A stretch of DNA of 5,094 nucleotides from a candidate division WOR-1 bacterium RIFOXYB2_FULL_48_7. GTDB lineage: Bacteria; Margulisbacteria; WOR-1; O2-12-FULL-45-9; XYB2-FULL-48-7. The notes beneath the pieces were generated by a model. That model was not told where the DNA came from. It searched no databases and saw only the letters and a list, made by a program, of their open reading frames with translations. The stretch lies in the NCBI GenBank assembly GCA_001771615.1, contig MEUF01000052.1, positions 1 through 5,094 of the forward strand, in the 5' to 3' direction. Shown piece after piece: positions 1 to 5,094 of the stretch. How positions within the stretch are numbered: position 1 is the first letter of the stretch; every line of letters begins with the position of its first letter. A program made the position numbers and the translations under genes.

Positions 1-300
1 ATCTTCTGAATCGATGTATTGCTGCAGGATTTCAGCCAGTTGGGCCAGGCGGGCACGTTGGTTTGTCTCGGCTTCCGAAGTTTGATTAATTATCGCGGTC
101 AGAGCTTGTTGCAATTCGGCGTTGATTAGCGGTTCGGCCAAGGTTGATTTATCTGTAGCCACTCCAGCCAGATAACCGATTAGCTTGAGGTAAGCTTTGG
201 TTTCGGTCGGGTTGCTCCCCACAATACCTTCATACACAACCCCTTTTGTCGAGTGCTGAAAAGTTGCCGCCAGTCCTTTAAGATCTTCAATAGAAGCCAT
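1..300 (-). CDS. Hypothetical protein, N-terminal 100 residues (3' end beyond the window)
   Basis: The minus strand is open from an ATG at 300-298 to the left edge, giving 100 codons without a stop. The start is supported by GAGGTG (306-311 on the minus strand) five bases upstream of the ATG. The visible protein begins MASIEDLKGLAATF and has no signal peptide or membrane segment. It is rich in Ala, Leu, Gln and Glu, and residues about 60-100 (ELQQALTAIINQ, then RARLAQLAEILQQYI) look helical with heptad-like spacing, so a helical bundle or short coiled coil is likely. I do not recognise the family and assign no function. It lies 53 bp downstream of the flavin reductase-like gene on the same strand, so the two may share a transcript; no convincing promoter was seen in the gap. 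The full length is unknown. Confidence 0.8.
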   Translation of the reverse strand, partial: MASIEDLKGLAATFQHSTKGVVYEGIVGSNPTETKAYLKLIGYLAGVATDKSTLAEPLINAELQQALTAIINQTSEAETNQRARLAQLAEILQQYIDSED

Positions 301-305
301 ATAAA

Positions 306-311
306 CACCTC
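306..311 (-). promoter_or_regulatory. Ribosome binding site of the left-edge hypothetical gene
   Basis: GAGGTG on the minus strand lies five bases before the ATG at 300-298. It supports that ATG as the true start of a gene that is otherwise unrecognised. Confidence 0.7.
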
Positions 312-353
312 GCTTACTTTTATTCGCAAATGCTGGCCCAAATCTTGCGCAAA

Positions 354-917
354 TTAATGCTTTTTGACCGAAAAGCCAAAATGCCCAAGATGTTTGCCCA
401 GGGCATAATAATGGCCATGGGAATAACAGATTGGCTCGGCCAAGCGAAAATCAAACGCCCCCTGTTTATTGAAGAACTTTTCCTCGGCCTGGACGCAGAG
501 GACTTCACCAATAAACATGTCATGGCTCCCCAGAGACTTAATCTCCTTAACTCGGCACTCGATATTAATGGGGCTTTCCTTTAGCAGGGGGGCGGACACC
601 TTTTCTCCTTTTATCGGGGTTAATTTAAGCCTCTCCCACTTGTTCATATCACGGCCGGATTTAACTCCGCAGAAATCGGTAGCAAAGGCCAGCTTTTGGG
701 TGGTCAAATTAATTACAAACTCGCCGGTCCGCTTGATGATTTCATGGGAATGGCGTTCCGGCCGGATAGAGACAAAAGTTTGGGCCGGTTCAGAGCAGAC
801 ATTCCCCGCCCAGGCGATGGTTATTAGATTGTAATTGTCGGGCCGGTCGCCACAAGAGACCAGCACGGCAGGGGCGGGAAAAAGCATTGTCCCGGCAGAC
901 CACAGTTTCTTTGTCAT
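354..917 (-). CDS. Flavin reductase / flavoredoxin-like FMN-binding protein
   Basis: This is a complete 187-residue cytoplasmic protein of the flavin reductase-like split-barrel family that includes flavoredoxin. Family members bind FMN and pass electrons between NAD(P)H or another donor and an acceptor. The sequence shows the typical order: an N-terminus like MTKKLW..GTMLFPAPAVLVSCG (family form: ...tll.P.Pv.lV), then NLITIAWAGNVCSEPAQTFVSIRPERHSHEII (residues about 29-60), GEFVINL, the FCGVKSGRDMNKWE segment near 80-93, and a C-terminal half with SPINIECRV and MFIGEVL. The frame is open back to 1148, but the ATG at 917 is chosen because it matches the family N-terminus and the extension would run through the promoters and the divergent gene. 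Whether it is a diffusible flavin reductase or an electron carrier, and its partner, cannot be read from the sequence. It is divergent from the bactofilin-like gene. Confidence 0.93.
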   Translation of the reverse strand: MTKKLWSAGTMLFPAPAVLVSCGDRPDNYNLITIAWAGNVCSEPAQTFVSIRPERHSHEIIKRTGEFVINLTTQKLAFATDFCGVKSGRDMNKWERLKLTPIKGEKVSAPLLKESPINIECRVKEIKSLGSHDMFIGEVLCVQAEEKFFNKQGAFDFRLAEPICYSHGHYYALGKHLGHFGFSVKKH

Positions 918-926
918 CCTGCCTTC

Positions 927-954
927 ATTATAGCAATCCGATATTGATTGACAA
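927..954 (-). promoter_or_regulatory. Sigma70-type promoter of the flavin reductase-like gene
   Basis: On the minus strand TTGTCA (949-954, five of six matches to TTGACA) is followed after 16 bp by a perfect TATAAT (927-932). The expected transcription start is near 920, only about 3 bases before the ATG at 917, so the mRNA would be almost leaderless. The -35 box overlaps that of the divergent plus-strand promoter. Confidence 0.7.
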
Positions 955-977
955 CCAGCAAGAGCGGGACGTATAAT
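948..977 (+). promoter_or_regulatory. Sigma70-type promoter of the bactofilin-like membrane protein gene
   Basis: Both boxes match the consensus exactly: TTGACA at 948-953 and TATAAT at 972-977, with an 18-bp spacer, one above the optimum. The expected start of transcription is near 984, leaving a leader of about 25 bases that contains the ribosome binding site at 997-1002. Its -35 box overlaps the -35 box of the minus-strand promoter. Confidence 0.75.
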
Positions 978-996
978 TTTCCTGTTCAAATACCCT

Positions 997-1002
997 GGAG
1001 GT
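997..1002 (+). promoter_or_regulatory. Ribosome binding site that decides the GTG start at 1009
   Basis: GGAGGT is a strong Shine-Dalgarno site. It abuts the in-frame GTG at 1003 with no spacing, so that codon cannot use it. The GTG at 1009 lies six bases downstream, a workable distance, and gives a protein beginning with a normal Lys-Lys signal peptide. Confidence 0.8.
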
Positions 1003-1008
1003 GTGGTT

Positions 1009-1857
1009 GTGATAAAAAAACTATTTAGCCTGCTGTTAATCCTTACCCTGATTATTTCCGCTTCTGTCGCCTCATTTGCCGTGATGAAAGGGCTCTCCAG
1101 TGAACTCCAATCCGTTGTCAAGATGGGCGAAAACATCACTATTCCCAAGGATGGCCACTATAAATCGGCTGTGGCTATCGGCGGGTCGGTGGTTGTGCAA
1201 GGGCATGTGGTGGAAAGCGTCGTAGCGGTAGGCGGGTCAGTCTATCTCAATGATACGGCGGTGGTCAATGGCGATGTGGTGGCCGTTGGCGGCAAGATAA
1301 TAAAATCTGCCGGGGCGACCGCTACTGGCGACACAGTCGAGGTTGCCATGCCGGCCATGACCCCGATGATGGCTTTTTTCACCAGCGGTGGTATGCTCCA
1401 GGGGGTCATAATCTTTAAATTGTTATCGCTAATCGGGTTCCTGGCCCTGGCAATCATCATGGTAGCCATGTTTACCCCTCAGTTAGGTAAAATTTCCTCT
1501 TCCGTGGAAAAAGAGTTGGCAAAAAACTTCCTGCTCGGTTTATTATTGGCGGTTTTAATCGTGCCAATCGCCCTTTTGCTCATGATTTCGGTCATTGGCA
1601 TTGTCTTGATTCCGGTCTGGATTGTCCTGGTAGCGGCGGCCGGCTTTATCGGTTATTTTGCCGGCGCACACTTGCTTGGCAAACAGGCGCTGCATGCCTT
1701 CAAGGTTTTTAATAAATCAATGATGGTAGAAACCCTGTTAGGGGTAATCATCCTGGCGTTGGTTGGCCTAACGCCAATCGCCGGCTTCCTGGTCAAGCTA
1801 ATCGTCATCTGTTGCGGACTGGGAGCAGTTTATCAGACCAGGTTTGGTACTAAATAA
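1009..1857 (+). CDS. Secreted/membrane protein with bactofilin-like repeats and C-terminal membrane helices
   Basis: This is a complete 282-residue protein. Residues 1-24 form a signal peptide (MIKKLF, a Leu/Ile-rich core, then SVASFA as a likely cleavage site). Residues about 53-107 hold three short beta-strand repeats built around SAVAIGGSVVVQGHV, SVVAVGGSVYLND and DVVAVGGKIIKSAG, the spacing seen in bactofilin-type right-handed beta-helices. After a linker rich in Met and Pro (113-121) come hydrophobic stretches at about 131-156, 174-200, 201-222 and 243-274, which would be membrane helices. The signal peptide places the repeats outside the cytoplasmic membrane, unlike classical cytoplasmic bactofilins. 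The function is unknown; an envelope-stiffening or surface-polymer role is inference. The GTG at 1009 is preferred to the GTG at 1003 because of ribosome binding site spacing. The gene has its own strong promoter and converges on the GH94 gene. Confidence 0.88.
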   Translation: MIKKLFSLLLILTLIISASVASFAVMKGLSSELQSVVKMGENITIPKDGHYKSAVAIGGSVVVQGHVVESVVAVGGSVYLNDTAVVNGDVVAVGGKIIKSAGATATGDTVEVAMPAMTPMMAFFTSGGMLQGVIIFKLLSLIGFLALAIIMVAMFTPQLGKISSSVEKELAKNFLLGLLLAVLIVPIALLLMISVIGIVLIPVWIVLVAAAGFIGYFAGAHLLGKQALHAFKVFNKSMMVETLLGVIILALVGLTPIAGFLVKLIVICCGLGAVYQTRFGTK

Positions 1858-1860
1858 GCT

Positions 1861-4206
1861 TTAGCCCATTACGACTTCGACGTGATGCTCTTTGCCGGGT
1901 TTTGCGGCCACCGGCAGCAGGTTGGTTTCCAGCCTTTCCCCATCAAGGATAACAGCCTTAACGCCCTTACTGACGTGGTGCGGGTTGCGGACAGTAATGT
2001 AATAAGTTGAGCCCCGGAATACCCTTTTTACAGAAAAACCTTTCCAATCCTTGGGTATACAAGGATCAACCAACAATCCCTGATAATCGGCCCTGATCCC
2101 CAGGATGTATTGCGACATAGCCACAAAATTCCAGCAGGCAGAGCCGGTCAGCCAGGAGTTTTTCCCTTCACCAAAATCTTTGTGGAACTTGCCGGCAATC
2201 ATCTGGCAATAGACATAAGGTTCGGTCTTATGCAGATCGGCAATATTGTTCCTGGCCGACGGCAGGATGGCGCGATAATAGGCATAGGCGCGGTCTCCCC
2301 GGCCCAACAGGCATTCGGCCACCATTGCCCAGGGATTGGGGTGACAAAATATTGCCCCGTTCTCTTTTAAGCCAGGCGGGTAAACACCGATAGATCCGTA
2401 TTGATAATAAAACTTGGAGTAGGGAGGGGTCATAACCTGGATGCCGTGTTCGGTCGCCAGGTGTTTGTTGACCGAGTCCATGCATTTTTTCCCGCGGTCA
2501 ATGTCTGATGTCCCTGAAAGGACAGCCCAGGCTTGGGTTTCCAGATAAATTTTCCCCTCTTTGCAGCTCTTCGAGCCGACCGGTTCAACATCATCAGTGT
2601 AAGCCCGGACATACCATTCGCCATCCCAGGCTTTTTTATTGATGACTGCTTTCATCTTTTCAGCGATATGGGTGTATTTATGGCTTTCTTCTTTTTTTCC
2701 GACTAAATTAGCTAGTTTGGCCATCTCGTAGGCGGCCCCGACCAGCATCTGGGCCACCATGACCGACTCTGCCTTCCCTTTGCCCTGGTCAAGGTTTAAA
2801 CAATCGTTCCAATCGGCAAACAGGATTTTGGGCAGGCCATGCGGCCCGATATTCTTCAATGAAAAACTAATTGCCCGGGCGAGATGTTCATACATGGTCC
2901 CGGAATCCTGCCCGGCAAAGGTGACCTTTTCATTGAGAAACTTTGTGTCGCCGGTTTCTTTGACATAACCGGCAGTAGAATAGATCAGCCAGAGATGGTC
3001 GTCGCCATATTTGTGGTCGGAAGGATTGGCTTTTTTGTTCAACGGTGAATATTGATGATAGGCGCTCCCATCGGGCAATTGGGTGGCGGCTAAATCTTTG
3101 ATCCGCTCTTTCACTTTTTCCGGAATCAGGTGCACAAACCCCAAGGTATCCTGGTTAGAATCACGGAAGCCCATGCCCCGGCCGATTCCGGACTCATAAT
3201 AAGAGGCCGAGCGGGACCAGTTAAAGGTGGTTCGGCACTGATATTGGTTCCAGGTATTGGCCATGATGTCGAGCTCTTTATCCGGGGTCTGGACAGAAAA
3301 TTTGTTAAGGCCATCTTCCCAGTATTTTTTTAACTTGGCTAATTCTTTTTCGACAACAGCTTTTTTGCTGAATTTCTTAGTCTTGAGGGCCGGTTCTTTG
3401 ATGTCTTCGGTGAAACCGAGGACAAAAATGAAGGTCTTTGTTTCGCCGGCTTTCAGTTGGCAGGGGAGCATCAGGCTGCCGACAGGGGCCCAGCCACAGG
3501 CGATGGAGTTATTCATTTTTCCCTCGACTACTGCGCGGGGGTTGTGAAAGTCGCCATAGGTCCCCATAAAATCACGTCGTTGTGTGTCATAGCCCTTGGG
3601 GGCGGCGTTGGTGCAGGCCAGAAAACCGACCACATCTTGGGTGACGCGGTAGCGGGAGAGATGATAGATGATGTTATCTTTGAATTCAGTCTGGCCGATG
3701 TTAAGGTTGTATTGATAATCGGTCATGTCATTCAAGGCATCCCAAAGACAGAATTCGACAAAGGGGAAGACCGAGAGGTCGCGGGCCTTGTTTGATTTGA
3801 CTTCAAGCATCCAGATTTCCAGATTCTCGCCCAGGGGGACAAAATAGGTCATTTTTGTTTGGATGCCGGCATATTCAGAGGTAATAGTGGTGTAGCCCAT
3901 CCCATGGCGGCATTCATATTTATCCAGCTTCATAACCGGCTGCCAGGAGGGGGAAAAATAATCTCCACCTTTGTTGTCGCGGATATATACATAGCGTCCT
4001 CCGCGGTCTATGGGGACGTTATTGTATCGGTAACGGGTAATCCGGCGCTCTTTTGGATCACGATAAAAACTGTAGCCGCCGGCAGTGTTGCTCATCAGGG
4101 CGCAATATTGCTCGGCGCCTAAATAATTGATCCAGGGCAGCGGGGTGTCGGGGCGGGTGATCACATATTCTTTGTTTTCCACATCAAAATATCCGTACTT
4201 TGCCAT
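1861..4206 (-). CDS. GH94 glycoside phosphorylase, cellobiose phosphorylase-like
   Basis: This is a complete 781-residue cytoplasmic enzyme of GH94 (formerly GT36). The family cleaves beta-linked disaccharides with inorganic phosphate; for cellobiose the products are glucose-1-phosphate and glucose. The N-terminus (YGYFDVENKEYVIT, TPLPWINYLG, SNTAGGYSFYRD, YRYNNVPIDRGGRYVYIRD) and later motifs match the cellobiose phosphorylase branch. The layout is an N-terminal beta-sandwich (about 1-270), a helical linker, an alpha/alpha barrel (about 311-710) and a C-terminal beta domain. Asp468 in ADWNDCLNL is the predicted general acid. Arg332, Arg343, Asp349, Lys614, His622 and Thr687-Gly688 fall where I recall the phosphate and sugar ligands of the Cellvibrio gilvus enzyme. 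Length is slightly below the usual 800-820 but both ends look intact. Family is near certain; cellobiose as substrate is likely, not proven, since the Glu649 equivalent appears to be Ser605. It follows the GH42-like gene by 97 bp. Confidence 0.95.
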   Translation of the reverse strand: MAKYGYFDVENKEYVITRPDTPLPWINYLGAEQYCALMSNTAGGYSFYRDPKERRITRYRYNNVPIDRGGRYVYIRDNKGGDYFSPSWQPVMKLDKYECRHGMGYTTITSEYAGIQTKMTYFVPLGENLEIWMLEVKSNKARDLSVFPFVEFCLWDALNDMTDYQYNLNIGQTEFKDNIIYHLSRYRVTQDVVGFLACTNAAPKGYDTQRRDFMGTYGDFHNPRAVVEGKMNNSIACGWAPVGSLMLPCQLKAGETKTFIFVLGFTEDIKEPALKTKKFSKKAVVEKELAKLKKYWEDGLNKFSVQTPDKELDIMANTWNQYQCRTTFNWSRSASYYESGIGRGMGFRDSNQDTLGFVHLIPEKVKERIKDLAATQLPDGSAYHQYSPLNKKANPSDHKYGDDHLWLIYSTAGYVKETGDTKFLNEKVTFAGQDSGTMYEHLARAISFSLKNIGPHGLPKILFADWNDCLNLDQGKGKAESVMVAQMLVGAAYEMAKLANLVGKKEESHKYTHIAEKMKAVINKKAWDGEWYVRAYTDDVEPVGSKSCKEGKIYLETQAWAVLSGTSDIDRGKKCMDSVNKHLATEHGIQVMTPPYSKFYYQYGSIGVYPPGLKENGAIFCHPNPWAMVAECLLGRGDRAYAYYRAILPSARNNIADLHKTEPYVYCQMIAGKFHKDFGEGKNSWLTGSACWNFVAMSQYILGIRADYQGLLVDPCIPKDWKGFSVKRVFRGSTYYITVRNPHHVSKGVKAVILDGERLETNLLPVAAKPGKEHHVEVVMG

Positions 4207-4306
4207 TAGCTCTCAAATCCTTTCTATTTATGGGGGAATTAACTACACAAGTGTATATTTTATCATATCGGAACCTGAGACAAAAGGCTCGGTCCCCAGG
4301 GTTCTG
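4207..4306 (-). promoter_or_regulatory. Leader and possible promoter/operator region of the GH94 gene
   Basis: This gap separates the GH42-like stop from the GH94 start. On the minus strand it holds, in order, an imperfect hairpin (4306-4271), a weak promoter candidate (TTGTCT at 4278-4283, 15-bp spacer, TAAAAT at 4257-4262), a 12-bp inverted repeat TACACAAGTGTA (4244-4255) just downstream of the -10 box, and ribosome binding site candidates AAAGGA (4218-4223, 11 bases from the ATG, rather far) and GAGAG (4210-4214, close). The promoter spacing is poor, so read-through from the GH42-like gene remains possible. Confidence 0.35.
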
Positions 4307-5094
4307 CTAGACAACAGCAGCAATCAAGCGCAAAGCTTTTTTGTCGCCTTGTTTGGCGGCCAGAAAAAGACTGTAGTTAGCGTAGACAACTTTTCCCCGG
4401 CCAACTTTTTTAGTGATAACCTGTTCTTTTCTGGGTTTACCGACTAAAACATCCAAAAAACCGCTCTTAATCGTTTCTACGTGATCATAGGTCACATCTA
4501 ATAAATCCTCAATAAGCGGCTTGGCATAAAGATGTCCAAATTCATTTTTCAGGCCAAAGCGAGCCTCAGTGATTAAAGTCCCGCCCTGGCTAACCCACTT
4601 TTTTATATTCTTGTATTGTTTTAGGGATAACAGGTATGGGTTGGGGAGCAGCAGGGAGGAGTATGGTATGTGGCCAGTTTCGAGATCTTGTTCGAAGACG
4701 AAATTGACCGGCACTTTGCCATTGTTAGAAGCAACTTGATGGGCCCCTTGGATAGACATTAAACCGTGTAATAAGCCGATGTCGCTCCTGACCGCTTCCC
4801 ACTGGCCGACAATTCCCCGGGGCGGGCCTTGTTCCTGAAAGGATTGGATTTCGCTTGAATGAAGGTAAGCAATTGCCGCTTTAGATATTGGCATTTTATT
4901 TTGATGTTTGAAGTTTGAGGTTTGAAGTTCTTTGGCAATCTTTTTAATTTCCGTTAGCCGTTTGGTCTCTGATCCGTCGGTCCTTAAAATACCAAACCCG
5001 CCTGTTTCGGCCCCAAAAAGCGGCGGCCGCCAGGCATGGAAGAGGATAGCCTGGGCCCCGCGGGCTACGGCTAGGTCGACCCAGCCCTTTAGCT
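4307..5094 (-). CDS. GH42-like beta-galactosidase-family protein, C-terminal 261 residues (5' end beyond the window)
   Basis: The frame is open from the right edge (first full codon at 5092) to a TAG at 4309-4307. The ATG at 4894 is internal, because the upstream 66 codons are also open and match the family. Visible residues 1-45 (WVDLAVARGAQAILFHAWRP, then GAETGGFGILRTDG) resemble the last barrel strand and following loop of GH42 beta-galactosidases, with the FxxWRpp..GaE pattern. Residues about 69-250 resemble the GH42 trimerisation domain with its amidotransferase-like fold: AAIAYLHSSE, the YSSLLLPNPYLLS strand, and KKWVSQGGTLITEARFGLKNEFG. The protein stops after GKVVYANYSLFLAAKQGDKKALRLIAAVV, without the small C-terminal beta domain many GH42 enzymes have. 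The catalytic glutamates would lie outside the window, so activity and substrate cannot be judged. It is upstream of the GH94 gene on the same strand, suggesting a shared role in oligosaccharide breakdown. Confidence 0.85.
   Translation of the reverse strand, partial: LKGWVDLAVARGAQAILFHAWRPPLFGAETGGFGILRTDGSETKRLTEIKKIAKELQTSNFKHQNKMPISKAAIAYLHSSEIQSFQEQGPPRGIVGQWEAVRSDIGLLHGLMSIQGAHQVASNNGKVPVNFVFEQDLETGHIPYSSLLLPNPYLLSLKQYKNIKKWVSQGGTLITEARFGLKNEFGHLYAKPLIEDLLDVTYDHVETIKSGFLDVLVGKPRKEQVITKKVGRGKVVYANYSLFLAAKQGDKKALRLIAAVV
4900..4927. repeat. Four tandem copies of a 7-bp unit (TTTGANG) inside the GH42-like gene
   Basis: Plus-strand units at 4900-4906, 4907-4913, 4914-4920 and 4921-4927 read TTTGATG, TTTGAAG, TTTGAGG and TTTGAAG, differing only at the sixth base. 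On the coding (minus) strand they encode about LQTSNFKHQN (visible residues 56-65), in the linker between barrel and trimerisation domain. Seven is not a multiple of three, so a change of one copy would shift the reading frame. Confidence 0.85.

Noticed and set aside
301..353. Repeated CGCAAA and the palindrome TTGCGCAA in the gap as a terminator for the flavin reductase-like gene
   Set aside because: The possible stem is only about five pairs and is followed by AATAAAAG rather than a T tract.
1003..1005. GTG at 1003 as the start of the bactofilin-like gene
   Set aside because: It directly abuts the GGAGGT ribosome binding site with no spacer; GTG at 1009 has proper spacing and yields a normal signal peptide.
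918..1148. N-terminal extension of the flavin reductase-like frame back to 1148 on the minus strand
   Set aside because: It would run through both promoters and the start of the divergent gene, and the ATG at 917 matches the family N-terminus.
2110..3795. Several plus-strand open frames of 60-112 codons (for example 3457-3795 and 2110-2370) opposite the GH94 gene
   Set aside because: They lie wholly antisense to a well-conserved enzyme gene, lack ribosome binding sites and look like no known protein; they are by-products of its codon use.
4127..4447. Plus-strand open frame crossing the GH94 start and the GH42-like end
   Set aside because: It covers two genes and the gap antisense, with no protein-like features or ribosome binding site.
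4892..4894. ATG at 4894 as the start of the GH42-like gene
   Set aside because: The frame is open upstream to the right edge and those 66 codons encode GH42-like barrel sequence, so this Met is internal.

Overview
The window is compact bacterial DNA with short intergenic gaps, Shine-Dalgarno sites and sigma70-type promoter boxes. It carries five protein genes, two of them cut by the window edges. No rRNA, tRNA, CRISPR array, transposase or integrase was seen. The taxon cannot be fixed from the sequence. The gene mix (flavoredoxin-like protein, phosphorolytic glycosidase, GH42-like enzyme) fits an anaerobic or fermentative bacterium using plant-type oligosaccharides, possibly from an uncultured phylum; this is inference only.

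Left part, minus strand (1-917): an unrecognised gene whose first 100 codons are visible (300 down to 1, running off the left edge) lies 53 bp downstream of a complete flavin reductase/flavoredoxin-like gene (917 down to 354). The two may be co-transcribed. Centre-left, plus strand (1009-1857): a secreted or membrane protein with a signal peptide, a short run of bactofilin-like VAVGG repeats and several membrane helices. The 91-bp gap between the flavin reductase and this gene holds two strong sigma70-type promoters, back to back, whose -35 boxes overlap on the same bases (948-954).

Right part, minus strand (1861-5094): a sugar-utilisation pair. Upstream, and cut by the right edge, is the C-terminal part of a GH42-like beta-galactosidase-family protein (last barrel strand plus trimerisation domain). 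It is followed after 97 bp by a complete GH94 phosphorylase closely resembling cellobiose phosphorylase. A plausible joint role is that the GH42-like enzyme trims beta-linked oligosaccharides and the GH94 enzyme splits a disaccharide with phosphate, giving a sugar-1-phosphate and saving ATP. The GH94 gene converges on the bactofilin-like gene with only 3 bp between stop codons and no room for a terminator.

No clearly new multi-gene system is evident. The points most worth a second look are the shared -35 divergent promoter with a predicted almost leaderless flavin reductase mRNA, a four-copy 7-bp tandem repeat inside the GH42-like reading frame, a possible operator at the GH94 promoter, a probable change at a GH94 substrate-site residue, and the bactofilin-like repeats placed outside the membrane.
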